Shown: positions 12,716 through 24,866 of the stretch, in pieces
How positions within the stretch are numbered: position 1 is the stretch's first letter
Layout: every line of letters starts with the position of its first letter
Assembly (NCBI RefSeq): GCF_900700375.1
Contig: NC_041716.1
Coordinates: forward strand, 22,058,578 to 22,122,577
Direction of reading: 5' to 3'
From: Denticeps clupeoides
Taxonomy: Eukaryota > Chordata > Actinopteri > Clupeiformes > Denticipitidae
DNA: 64,000 bases
Program-made: the position numbers and the translations under genes
The notes under the pieces: generated by a model
The model's database searches: none
What the model was told of the DNA's origin: nothing
What the model saw: only the letters and a program-made list of their open reading frames with translations

Positions 12716-13960
12716 ATGCTGAGCGTAGGACACATGGGAACGCTGCTGGCGAGGAGGGCAGCGGCGGCGCTGCTGAGTACAGGCAGCGCTCGGATGATGG
12801 CCAGTCACGGGCACGGTAACTCACTTCTGGCTAGGTGCTGTTCAGAACTGTGGCGAAAGGTTAGCACCTGCTGCCTCGCCCAGTCAAAATGTTACCGTGA
12901 CGACTGCGACTGGCTCTTCTGAGCATGGCTGTGCTGTTCGACCTTTATGCACCTTCCATTCAGAAAAGCAATAAAATGAACTCGAATACCAGAATTTGAA
13001 ATGCTTATCTTTGACCTGCAGGCTGAAATATTTTTCCCGTGCCGTGCTGATAAGACATAAATTAATGTCCAGCCTTGACTGCCACTTCTTCCCCTCCCAT
13101 GTCCAGAGGTGTCTCAACAGACAGACATGTCTCTGCCAATGTATTGGGACCGTCTGGACACACCACTGCCAGATAAGCCACACCAGGAGCAGCTAAGTGC
13201 TACAGACCAGGCCCTGAAGCGCAAGGAGACAGGGCCCTGGACCCAGTTGACTAAAGAGGAGAAAATTGCCTGTAGGTCTGACTTCCTGCTCTCATTTCCC
13301 CATCCCCACCTTCCACCTGCTCACCCACCTGCCGCTTCTGCCCCCAGTGTACCGGCTCATGTTCGACAAGACCTATGCTGAAATGAAGAAACCTACAAAC
13401 GAGTGGAAGACCGTCATTGGTGGCATCCTGTTCTTCATTGGCCTCACTGGCCTAGTCGTGCTGTGGCAGACGCACTATGGTAAGGTCCATCTAAAAAACG
13501 AGAAACCATTGATGCTGCCTGTTCCAGACTGGAGAGGAGAAGCCTGCATTTCTCATGGTATAAGGATGCTGAAAGGTGCAGGTCTTAAGAAAGTAACACG
13601 TGCTCCCATCTAGATGACTTCTTCTTCAGCAAGACAATGCTAAACCACATTCTACAGAGCAGCTTACCATCAGTAGTGACATGGACAGTCCCCCCTAGAT
13701 TACATCTTTAATAACATACTTGTTAAGGCTAAATAAGGTTAAAAACACCAATGAGTGACATTGCAGATTTACACTCATTTAATTCTTGAAACTTATGAAA
13801 AGCTGTTGTTTTTTGTATTTTGTCAGTGTACCCACCTGCTCCCCGAACGTTTGACCCTGAGTGGCAAGCCCAGCAGGTGAAGAGGATGCTGGACATGCGC
13901 GTTGGCCCAGTGGAGGGTTTTTCCTCCAAATGGGACTATGAGAAGGGCCAGTGGAAGTAG
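12716..13960 (+). CDS. cox4i2: Cytochrome c oxidase subunit 4 isoform 2 (mitochondrial)
   Basis: Nuclear-encoded subunit of respiratory complex IV, the isoform linked to oxygen-dependent regulation in vertebrates. Four coding exons, 12716-12815, 13107-13271, 13348-13479 and 13827-13960, give 176 residues with consistent phases. The basic, alanine-rich N-terminus ([20 protein letters not shown]) looks like a matrix-targeting presequence. The matrix domain has [17 protein letters not shown], spanning an exon junction. A single transmembrane helix lies at about residues 111-129 ([18 protein letters not shown]). The C-terminus is WDYEKGQWK, typical of the COX4 family. An AATAAA at 14013-14018, 53 nt past the stop, can serve as poly(A) signal. 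Assignment to isoform 2 rather than 1 rests mainly on its position next to bcl2l1, as in mammals, and less on sequence. Confidence 0.9.
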
Positions 13961-15505
13961 AAAACCAGGGACACTGGATTCCACAGCAAACACCCTGTGG
14001 ATATATCTCTAAAATAAACCGATAAGCAGAACTACAGATTTAGTTTGCTTCTTCTTTCTAATGAAGTTCGTATCGATTTCAACCCCAGTTGACAAATCAG
14101 ATGCCACAATAATAATAATAAGTCTTTCCAAAATATACAGAAACCCAGGTATCATTTTTTACCATATTCAAGCAGTCAGGAGAGTATAAAAGAAACCAGT
14201 AAAGGTTGAAGATGGAGGAGCTGCAGCCTCTTCACTGGGTTGGTCTGGTTGATCAAACCACCAGTGAAACCGCAGGATCAGCTGGATTTTTCACAGAAGC
14301 ACAATGCAATACTTGTGATTAATGTTGGTATTTATTCTAATAACAATGATACACATTATGTAAGTGTTTTAAACAGCTCATTAATTGATGGTGTTTACTA
14401 GAGGTTCACTTATAATACACGACAAAAGAATCAAGAGAAATTTAAAAAAATATTAATTTTCCCCTCCTATCTTCAAGCTGAATTCTACTACAATTTTGAT
14501 TTGCATGTCCAAAACAAACTAAATCAGGATTAAGGCCATAGGAACACTATGAACATGAAATATAAATAAGATTTCAAATAATCAAAAGTTTAAATATGTA
14601 TACTAAACTATTATGCTACACTAGTGGTAGTTTAAGTTAACTAATTTACATACCGCGCCAATCTTGGTTCATTTTTTTTTTTTTAACACTTACAAACTTG
14701 CCTGCACAGTTTTAAAACACATACACACACAGAAGCTGCAAAAAATAAAAAATATATATATAAATTAAAAAAAAAAAAAAAAAAAAGAAAAGCTGCCACA
14801 ATCTGTGCCCTTCCCAAACGGACAAACTGAAGCCTTATGGTCAAGGATCCATCTTCAAATAGGAAATCAACAGCAAAAAGAATTGACGTGTGGCCAGTGC
14901 TGATTGGGTCTGCCTGGAAGCCACGCCCACTTCTACCTGCTTTCCTGTCTATGTGATGTGGTGCCTGCACCGCTGCGTTGGGGTCAGACTTCACCGCGGT
15001 GAGCACAGTACTTACCAGTCCAACTTTTTGGCTCACACTTCTGATTTCAATGTACATTACATTCATCTGACTGTCTCAACAACAGGTATATGGGGCCATT
15101 CAAAATGAAAAAAGGTTTTAATATTATTATTAGGATTTAAAACCCATAAATTCAGTGAACCATAAAGAAACTTCAATTACTTCATTCATCTTCATGGAGA
15201 ATTCCTTTCACTGCCTTTCACTCTTAAACAGGACAAAGTCAAACAAGAGACAAATGAGAAATTTCCACCATTGGTTGCATGTAGCAGTTTTTGGGAAAGT
15301 GAGGGAAACCCAGACTCCTTAAAAGCCTGAAAGGGTGGATTACTACAGGCTCCTCTGGATCATCGAGGAACAGCAGAACGTTTTTGGCCCACACTTGTGT
15401 ATGAATCTGTAGTTATTAGTGATGTAGAGTCAGGTGGGAAGTAAACATGGCGGATCTTGGCAGGGATAAGACATTGTTTATCTTTGCGACCCGTGTCCCC
15501 TGTGC
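13961..15505. other. Convergent 3' untranslated/intergenic stretch between cox4i2 and bcl2l1
   Basis: The two genes face each other tail to tail. cox4i2 has a poly(A) signal at 14013-14018 (plus). On the minus strand a TTTATT at 14331-14336 reads AATAAA and could end a long bcl2l1 3' UTR. The stretch also contains poly-T and poly-A runs near 14672-14684 and 14767-14786. No further gene is seen. Confidence 0.5.
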
Positions 15506-18500
15506 TTACAGGTGCTTCCGGACAATGAGTGAACCCACCACGACTCCTGTAACCAAGGTCATCCCTGCCACAAGCCAATTCTTAAAGCTTTCCTGAGAGC
15601 GACGACTCTCTGCGGCGGTGTCCTTGCCGAAGATCTCAGCGAAGCGGTCCTGCAAATAGAACAGCAAAGAATGAGGCACACAGGTAGCAGAGATGGGCGG
15701 AGCAGTCATGGTGGTTTGTAGAAGTATGACAAGACAAGCAGATCAGCTCGTGAGATCAGTGATTCCTCAGTGCAATTTTTACCATTTCACACTCACTAGT
15801 GATTTTGGCCTCTTAGTAAAGGCTCAGGATCCCCATGTGAGCAAAACTGGGTGTTCTCATAATCTATGAATCACAATGCAGATGTGGATAATTTTGCATT
15901 GATGCAATGCAGAACTAGGCGTGTCACGATAAACAATAAATCAATTAATAGCAAAATAATTCAAATGAGGTTGCGATAATCAAAATGCTCCACTGCTCTG
16001 TGCGTGCACCGCGGTCAAAGTTGAAATTTGTTGCGCAGTTTGACCTGAATCCAGCTAAAAACGAGGAAATAGCGCATGTAGCGCTTAGCTTCCCCGTGAG
16101 TACGGTGGGCGACACAGATAGACCGATAAGAGGTCAAGTATGTCTGAACCTACACACACACGCTGGTTTTTCTGCAGCCAATAACTTGTGAAAATGCTAA
16201 ACAATACAGCAGTTCTTCCGATTTAAGGCGCTTGCTGTGCTTTTGAGGTTTCAAAATAAGTCCCAAATGGAAAGACGGGGAACGATTTAACTGTCATTAA
16301 TATAGTGCCTTTCGAACTACACGTGTAAATCCATGTACATCATGCACTTTCACATTTGTAGTGTTAGTGTTATATATTTGGAAACACTGCATACATTTTC
16401 ACAATTTATCATCTGAATCTGCTTTTATTCAAATGGAGTGTTTCATTGTAAGTTTGCACTTTTTTTTTTTTACAAAAAGGTCCTAACTGGCGGTTTTGCC
16501 AGTTATTCCAGTCTGAGCCTATATTGTTTACATAGCGCCATTTTATTTATTGTTTTGGTTGATTTGTTAATTTATTATCCCAGTGTTAAAAGTTCTTTAT
16601 AAATTAAAAGTTTATTGATCATTGTGTACTTGCATTAATATGCCAGTCACTAAAACATCAGTTAAACATTATCTTATTTTGGTTTGTCGCAATAATTCCT
16701 GAGACAATTTATAATCAAGCAAAATTTGTTTTGGAATAATTACAGGTCTGTGCAGAACATAATTTATTATATCATAATTACTTTGCTTGTTGGTTTTCTG
16801 GTGGTGGTAAAAAAAAATTCTATATAAAAAGTAGTGCTAGTAGTGACTGTGGTGGACTGATCTGAGTACAGTGCACTCCAGGTAGGAGTTGGGCCTCGTC
16901 CACACGGATATTCAAAACCAACGCCCTCTGAAGTGTTTTTTTTTTTTTGGCTTAGCGCTGTTTAACGTTCGTATGGATTTTGGCAAAAAATTGACGCCAA
17001 GAAAATGTTCAGAGCTCTACACTAACTTTTTGCACTGATGCGCCTAACTTTTTCTCTTAGGGGCACCAAGTTTTTTTTTAATTGCTGTGCATATAGCAAA
17101 TATTGACTTAATATCAGTCTGATTTAATATCAATCAGGTTAACAAAGTTCCTTATTTGAAGCTGAAAATTACTGAAAATGTGTTGGTGCTTACGGTCCTT
17201 CACTGAGCTGAAAGTAAGACTAGATAAAAGAAAACCTAAACTAAAAGTGCACGTGTTTTAATGGCTTGATCTTGATAATCATCGCAGCCTGATGATCTGT
17301 TGCTGAAAGGCAGCATGAGTTTAATTTTGATAATTTTACTCAGCCTTGGGTGGTAAATGTGTGGTCTGGTGATGCATGTGGTGCTCGTGTCGTGTATAAA
17401 TGACTGCATGTTGGTCAGCATCCACAATAATGTCTGGTTTAAAAAGCTCGGGTCAGTACAGGAATATCTAGAACACGGCCAATCAGAGGTGGGTCCCGCC
17501 CTTCATGGTTTAGACAACATGGCCCTGATGCTTTTTTGCTGCATGAACCTCATTAAGTTTGCAGACATTTTGTACCCCTTTAAGGTCTGGATGCACTGGT
17601 GCGAGTTGCATGTGCGCCCTGATGATGCACGCATGCCGACCGAATGGCAGAAAAAAGCCTGATCCAACGTCCGTGTGAACGAGGCCTTAACTCTCATCTC
17701 ACTGACGTATTTGAAAGAAGATGTGCAGTCATGTAGAAACATTGATGGGATGCATCGATAACCGTATCTAATACAATCATGAGACCAGTGAAGGTTCACG
17801 CATGTTTACACCTCCACTCTGAGCAGAGGAGCGCAGCCACGGAAGTTGCCGGGGAAAGAGCCTTAAGCGGAGACAAAGTGATTTATTACTTTATTAGGTA
17901 GCCAGACAGTTGCCACACAAGTGGCTTTAAAGTGGGGGGACCCACTCATGCACACACACACTCCTGTGGGAGTGTTGAACACTAGCTGAAGGTGTTGTAT
18001 TGGCCTAGGCATGTTCAGGCATGCAAGTAACCATGGCAGGAAAGGGCTTGTATGTGTGTATAAGTGTGTGTGTGTGTGTGTCCGAGGGTTAACTTGCTGT
18101 GTAGTGACCTAAAATATTTGTCTGATCAGCTGTAGATCTCAAGGCGAAACACACACTGCCTTAGAGGACCAAAAATCAGTACTATAACATGTCCAGGTAA
18201 AAGTGGATAAAATTGGTCATTTATAAACATTGGATTTTTGTAAATTACAGCAGTACCACAAGCTTATTTCGTCACTGGACAATCAATCCACTGTAAAAAA
18301 AAAAAAAAAAAAAAAAAGGATGCCTCCAAGTCCACGTCCACATCACCACCAACACCAAATGAAACCGAGCCAGCATAGAAGCAAATCTCTCTGGCTGCTT
18401 CTTTTGCTAAATACCATACAAAAAAAATAAATCATGGGCACACAAAGAAATCAAAAACCACTTGATCCAAAGTATCAACGGCCTACTGACAAATGCCACA

Positions 18501-21444
18501 TCTCCACAACTACAGGTCTGTGGTCCAGCAGAACCCCAAAGCTGACCAGTGATTCTCTGGCCAGATGATTGAGCCACAATTCACTAATACTCTATCAGGT
18601 GCGGATTATGCCACAGTGTTCTACGTGAAGCCTGTGCTTAAAGGACCTGGATTATTACACTAGTGTACCACCAGAACCGCATATTTGTGTGCCAGCTGTA
18701 CAATGCCACCATCTGCCGCTCAACCCAGACCACCTCCAGGGTCCAACCAAGACCAATCATTACAAACCATGCACGGACACCAACGGCAGGTTCATGCTAC
18801 CCTGGAACAGTTTTCCCTTGTGTGCATAAAAATCTCATTATAATATAAACCAGTGTAGCTGGAACCAGGTGGACCATTTCTGTTGGGTCAGAATGACCAT
18901 ATACCTGCACACTCAAATATAAAAAAATAATAACAGAAATATCAACAATATCAAGCTCGATATTTCTATATATTCTAATGGTACCAGAAGATTTGAATGA
19001 TCCATCATCTGAACACACCACAGGAGCCTCATCTCTTCCCTCACAAGGAACTTTGGAATATGCAAAATCCAAATAAAAGCAGAACAGAAGCAGTAAATGA
19101 CGGAGGTTTCATCAACGGCTTTGTAGGTCAGCGGGCCGTGTTCTAGGCACATGGCGCAGATTGTGTTCTGTTAGCTGTGTGCAGAATGACGGCATCACAC
19201 AGTGCACTGACTCACCTGGAGAGTGCAGACAGTGTGTTTGCATAGGAGTAACAATTGTGGAATTGACACACACTTATTGTAGTAATTGAATAAAAACATG
19301 CTTGATAATACATAATAATGCATGTAAGTTTGTCACTAAGATTGTAACTACAGCATTTAAGCAAAACAAATAAAGAAATAAAAAGGTTTTATTTAGGGCC
19401 TTGATTTTCACTTCCTTTCAAGTCCCAGATGCCAAGCTGAAGTACCTGGTCAGCCTAACTTAGTGGCGCTATGCTAACTCTACACAACTTACTTTTCAAT
19501 GTAAAATCCTTAAACACTAAACGGTACAAAACAACTGTTTACTCGACCAAACGCTACTCCAATTGGACAAACTGATTAAAAGTTCGGGTGGGGGTGGCCA
19601 GGCAGGGCATATGCAGCATTTGTCATGTGTATTTTGGCCGACAAAAAATGTAACACATTCCAATTTCAATGATCACAAAAAAAAAATTTTATAAATGATA
19701 CACCTGGTATAATAAATCATTTGCAATTGATTTTAAAAGTAACTTTAAATAGTAACCTGACTCTAAAGTTGGACTGTAGCAATGTGGACTCAAGGTTGTG
19801 AGATTTGAATCCTGGCTTGGACTGTGCATGTGTGTGGAGTGTTGGTGCAGGTTTCATTGACTGTAGGTGTCGTAGTACTTTTACATTGTTTTTCTTCGAG
19901 GAATTCAGGGCACTTCAAATATTTCTGGTCGCATGCCAGAGGCTTGGGAGAGGCTGCAGAATAGGTGATCAATTACAAACTCAAAAAAAATCCCCATATT
20001 AGAAATGTGAACCATAACCGGTCTCACGATTATCCAGTACGATACCTCATTTTTACTTCACAGTTACGGTCTCGGTCACCTGTGTGGACGCTTTGATTTG
20101 CTACAATGAGCAGGAAAATATGTTCCTCTGGGACAGTTTATAGTTGATGTAATACACTGTAAGACATGCTTTTAAATCTCCTGCTAAGAGGAAAATGGCG
20201 TGTTGTAGGTCTCTGTACACTCAAAGACTGATGAGATCTACTTTTCCTCCATTTCTACTTCATGTGGGTGTTTCGAAGGGGAGGACAGAACACTCGCCTG
20301 CTTCGATCCTATTGGCTGCGCAAAATGCTTCATGGCACGCAGCGGTTAAAACAAATTTGAACTTTGACCACGCAACCCTCAACCCGGCCACAGTCACTAC
20401 CGGCACTACTTTTTAAAATTCTCTTTCTGATATCCTGGCCTTGTGCAATTTTTACAGCAATATACAAATATATTTTAGTTCTTAATGCTTAAGTTAACTT
20501 ATTTAATTTGTAAAAAAAAAAAATAGGCTGCATAATAACACAGGGATTTAAGCGTACAGCGATGCTATGCTAACGGCTAAGGCCCCGTCCACACAAGAAT
20601 GCTTTTCTCTAAAATGGGTTTCCAGTTTGTAAAATCCTGCGTTTCATCTAAAAGCAAATATACATTTTCCTACTTTAGAGAAAAAAAAACCTTCTCATGA
20701 GGACGGGGCCTAAAATCAGCACGTGTACTAAAATTCTAACATCCAGGAGAACTGTTCAGAAAGGCAAAGGTACATAGTTACTTTCCAGAAATCAGATAAT
20801 TCCATAGATTATGGTGATCAACGTTCACCAGAAATTCAGCACAAGCATCTCCGGTATCTCACCCATCCTCCTTGGCTCTGGATCCAGGGCTGGATGTGGT
20901 TGTCCAGGTAGACGGTCATCCAGTCGGCGATGCGCGCTACCAGCGGACTCATCTCCTTCTCCACGCACTCCACGCAGAGCGCCCCTCCGAAGGCGAACAG
21001 GCCCACCACGCGGCCCCAGTTCACGCCGTCGCGGAAAACCTCGTCCATCACGCTCTCGAAGCTCTGGTACGCGGTGGCGGGCGTGATGTGCAGCTGGGAC
21101 GAGAGGTCGCTGAAGGCCCGCGAGTAACGAAGCTCGAACTCGTTGGCAGAGTCTCGAAGGGCCTCCTTCACGGCATCGATGCTGCTGCTGCTGCTGGCGC
21201 CACCACCGCTACCGTTCCCGGACAGCACCGGGGACAGCAGCGGGGACAGCTCGGCGGATGCCGGCAACGCGCTTGTTCCGTTCACTGAGCCGTTGGACAG
21301 CGCCGTCACACCTGCGCCCTCCTGACTGCTGTCCACTGGAGACTCCATCTGGTGGGTCAGGCCGACGTGGCTCAGAGGGTAGTTCCTCTGGGACAGTTTA
21401 TAGTTGATGTAATACACAACCAGCTCTCTGTTGCTGTAGGACAT
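15506..21444 (-). CDS. bcl2l1: Bcl-2-like protein 1 (Bcl-xL), anti-apoptotic
   Basis: Guards mitochondria against apoptosis by binding BAX/BAK and BH3-only proteins; anchored in the outer mitochondrial membrane. Two coding exons, 20863-21444 and 15506-15649, give 241 residues. BH4 is at residues 4-24 (SNRELVVYYINYKLSQR). A long serine/glycine-rich loop follows, at about 30-90. BH3 is at 95-108 (ALRDSANEFELRYS), BH1 at about 135-154 (VFRDGVNWGRVVGLFAFGG), and BH2 spans the exon junction (WIQSQGGW, then DRFAEIFG). The C-terminal anchor is at 219-237, followed by RKHL. The intron position after GGW is the one used in vertebrate BCL2L1. The coding exon extends upstream as 5' UTR to an acceptor at about 21613, implying at least one non-coding first exon in the CpG-rich region to the right. 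The loop sequence is divergent, as is usual. Confidence 0.96.
15870..17830. mobile_element. Composite interspersed repeat (family C copy 1, with internal insertion)
   Basis: Shares three ordered blocks with 42940-43475: AATGCAGATGTGGATAATTT (about 15878), GAGTACAGTGCACTCCAGGT (about 16864) and GTGAACGAGGCCTTAACTC (about 17674), ending in CATGAGACCAGTGAAGGTTC. Between the first and second blocks lies about 900 nt absent from the other copy. That segment starts GGCGTGTCACGATAAAC and looks like a second, hAT-type non-autonomous element. It lies inside the bcl2l1 intron. Confidence 0.5.
20122..20175 (-). pseudogene. Fragment of the first bcl2l1 coding exon duplicated into its own intron
   Basis: Positions 20122-20157 are identical over 36 nt to 21382-21417 of the bcl2l1 coding exon (the BH4 region). 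The following 17 nt (20158-20174) match 21435-21451 with two differences, so 17 nt of the exon are missing in between. The copy includes an ATG at the place of the gene's start codon, but the 17-nt loss shifts the frame. It is about 690 nt inside the intron and in the same orientation as the gene. Confidence 0.8.
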
Positions 21445-21699
21445 GCTTGTAAAAGTGTCTTGTGACGCTTCCAACCGGTTCCTGTCTTCGCCTCCTCTTC
21501 TTTCTTGCAGTTTTAGGATTGCAGCGCTGTTTGGACAGGCATCGCTGAGCTGACGCCGGAAGTCAGAAATCCTCCCAGAAGTCACTGACCGGGCCGCAGC
21601 AGTTTCTTGTATCCTGCATACAGAAAAGCACATTTAACCAGGAATCCTTTCATATTCTCATTTATTGAACGATTAAATGAAAATGATTGTGATTATGTG

Positions 21700-22510
21700 T
21701 CACGGCGAATAAAATGCATCCTCTGCATTTAAGCCATCGTGAGCAGTGGGCAGCCATGAATGGTGCGCGGGGAACCAGTGTGTGAGGGCGGTACCTCGCT
21801 CGATCCAACCCGGCAGGGAGTCCACTCCCTCGGCCGCCAGGCCGCCACAAAAAGGTCACATTCACAACAATGGAGCTGTGCGTCCATGAACCGGGACTGG
21901 CGACCACCAGGACGGACGCAGCACGACACGCCACCACGTCGTTATACAACCACGAACCTCACAGCAGATGAACGGGATCTGGCGCGTCAAGGTCCAGTTC
22001 GATCAGGCGCTTATTATCCAGACGTTACTGGATCGGCGCCGATCCGCAGCACGACTCGATTTCAGCCGCGGCGGCCGCATGTTCCGCCCCGCCGCGCAGT
22101 CGAGACCGGGGACGCGGCCTCCGCCTCGGACACCAAAACGAACTTTTCCCCGGACAGCGACGCGCTCCGCGGACGCAGTCGAGGGGGCTGGAGGCGCGAC
22201 TTTGTCCGCCGCTGCGGAGCTGTGCGCGCCCGTTAACGGAGGAAGCGCGTCTTCCTAATCACCACATTCCCTGCTAAGCTAATACACGTCCGCCAGCGAT
22301 ATCGAGTTCAAACAATCCCTCGATTTCACTTCCGGAAAGACAAGTCGTAGAGTTGCACTAAACTTACCTGTCTACAGTTTAGATACATCCTGAACGCGAA
22401 GGCGGAAATGTTTTAATGCCTTTTTACACAACGCAACTTTCACTGGCCCTCCTCAAGCTAAGCTAAGACTCACAAGCGCGACGCCTCCCAGTTTTCTTCC
22501 GCGTTCAGTC
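21700..22510 (-). promoter_or_regulatory. CpG-rich upstream region of bcl2l1
   Basis: 21880-22270 is the most CpG-dense stretch near bcl2l1 and lies upstream of its 5' UTR acceptor. A CACGTG E-box (GTCACGTGTT near 22510) and an inverted CCAAT (CCCATTGGTT near 22532) sit at the outer edge. 21705-21800 is a decayed minus-strand family A SINE. Open frames here are CpG-rich artefacts. Confidence 0.45.
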
Positions 22511-22754
22511 ACGTGTTTACAACGGGACCCTCCCATTGGTTCCCACGATTGCACTTCGTTTTCCTAACTTTTTTAAATTAAATTTTAACTTTTTAAAATG
22601 GAATTCTATCAAAGACTAATGACGAACCCGGCCGTTTGTTTGCTTATTCCCCTGTGTGCCCATACACAGCATTATTTATAAATATTTTTTTAAATAACAG
22701 TTTTGCAGGTGAAGGCTTGCATTTTGTCAACTCAGTCAAATACAGTGGCCATTG

Positions 22755-22878
22755 GAGCAGTGGTGGCCTAAAACTGCTCACTAAGGGTGATGGGTTAAAT
22801 GCAGAGCACAAATTTCACTGTGCGCATCGTGTGTTGTGCTGCTGTGTATCACATGTGATAATCACTAACACTTTCACT
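22755..22878 (+). mobile_element. SINE family A, internally deleted copy
   Basis: GCAGTGGTGGCCTAAAACTG joins the tRNA head directly to the body, so the region containing the B box is missing. It continues with GATGGGTTAAATGCAGAGCA and ends TCACTAACACTTTCACTT. Confidence 0.65.
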
Positions 22879-24666
22879 TAATATATTCCAATATAATCTT
22901 GTAATTTGTGTTTGCAATAAGCAACATATAATTTATATATTACATACATAGCACCGATTAAATGTACAATTTGAAGATTAAGAAACCATTATGAGCATAT
23001 ATTTAATGAATATAACAAAAACTAAATTGTGTAGCAGACTTCTTAATGCTGGTATTGACATATAACAGTGTATCCCTGGCTAAACAGAGGTTACACACAT
23101 TATTTAATTATTATTATTATTATTAATAATAATAATCTGTCGGTATCAGGACAGGCAAAATCACTTTAAGTCTGACTGCTTCCCCTCTGTGTACTTGTTT
23201 GGGTGGGGACAGCTATACAGCTCATTGTTGCAATTCGTCGCACTTTAGGTGTGGTAACCTTGCTATAGAAATAACTCCAGAATAAAACTACATAACATAA
23301 AGCTACAACTTCAAACATCAAAGAACAGGCTTAGTGTCACAGCAGATTCCTCCACGGCTCCGCCCACCTAACGAGAGCCCCCAGATCACTGAGTGCAGGC
23401 CACGCCCCTTGAGTGCCTGAACATGCAGGCCGCACTATGAAAGGGTTCCTGCACCAGTGTTCTAGGCTCTGGTATTACACCGAACATCAAAGAATGAAGG
23501 GAGACACAATTTGCACGCAGCTGTTTTGTTGGTGGTGTTTTACAGTCGTAGGCATAGTCTCTGTGTTTTCCAGGTGGTGGTGTGTGGCGTGTTCCCGTGT
23601 GAGAGGGCCTTTCCTGTCCCAAGGCTGAGCCCTGGATGTGTGTTGGTTTGTGATTTTATATTATATAAGTAAATATGTGGAAATAATCTGCGCCTGGGTT
23701 CTCCGCTTCCTGTGTTGTGACATTACACCAGGGTTCAGCAACCCATGGCTTTGGAAAATAAGTAATAATTAAAGTGTATTTTCTTCTTTTTTTCAAAATT
23801 TGAATACTTTTGTGATCTAGTAACATTAAAATACAGTGTGTTTTTAATATTTTGTCGCTTAAAATATGCATGACAAATGCCACTTCCACCAGAGCTGTTA
23901 ATCAGTTTGTCCAATAAGGGCAGAATTTGGGGAGAGTAACCGGTGCTAAATTGTACTATTTAGTGTTTAATGATTTGTGTATGCTTACTGTAACTTGTGC
24001 AGAGTGACCAGATCACCGCTTGTCGTCTTTTTAGACTTATCTGGGTGAATTAACATCTGTGTTTGTACATAATCAGACAGTTATTCTCATTGGCCCTGTG
24101 CGGTCACCTGGTTTGCAATAACTATTACCTGAAACTCAAACAATACTAATGAATTCTTTAAAACCTCCTTATTGACCCAGCCACCGGGGATGCACGCGAC
24201 TGTATATTCTTGGTGCCGGTCGCAAGGCCAGGGTAAATGGGGAGGATTCCATCAGGAAGGGCATCCTGTGTAAAACTTTGCTGTTGCTGTGGACAGTTTG
24301 ACCAGACAGAATAGGTTACTGTGTTTTTTTTTTTTTAGAACCACTGTAAATATGACACTTTTAGGGAGCCCTGGTCCAGCAGACGAGGATTAGTCTAGTC
24401 AGTCTGCACTCGGATGAATAATTCTAGATAAGTTCCAGACGTGTTTGGTGTGATAGGACCGTGACGGTCACTTCCAGAGGCGAAATTGTCCCATGCTAGA
24501 AGCCCTGCTCCCAGGTACAGGCTGCAGGACAGAACTTGAAATAAAAGTATGAAAGTGGTAATAAATGTAAACACACAGTACCAGTCTACAGACTATGATG
24601 GAAGACAATGGGAAGAATCCAGGGCAAGAAACATCTTTAGTATTTGTTGTAGGCGAAAGTGAAATT

Positions 24667-24866
24667 TACATTTACGGCATTTGGCAGACACCCTTATCCA
24701 GAGCGACTTACAACGTGCTTTCAAGTTACCATCGATGAAGAGATCAATTCCGGTTCACTAGGACCCCAACTATGAATACAATCTTTTTATTCACTCTGTT
24801 GTAGATTCTGTACACAAGTTCAACAAGAATAAAGTTACAAGTTCATCTAAATATTCTTTAAATATG
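24667..24866 (-). mobile_element. LINE 3' end, 5'-truncated copy
   Basis: On the minus strand the frame ends in KEYLDELVTLFLLNLCTEST before a stop at 24791. The tail, read on the plus strand, is ACATTTACGGCATTTGGCAG and ACCCTTATCCAGAGCGACTT. The same end is found at 58770-59110 with a longer coding stretch. Confidence 0.6.

Noticed and set aside
18230-18850. Possible gene remnant (YHQNRIFVCQLYNATICRST frame) in the bcl2l1 intron
   Set aside because: Stops in all frames, no recognisable family and no splice signals; left unassigned.
21760-22258. Plus-strand open frames of 96-158 codons
   Set aside because: Arginine/proline-rich frames in the CpG-dense region upstream of bcl2l1; no family, no splice context.
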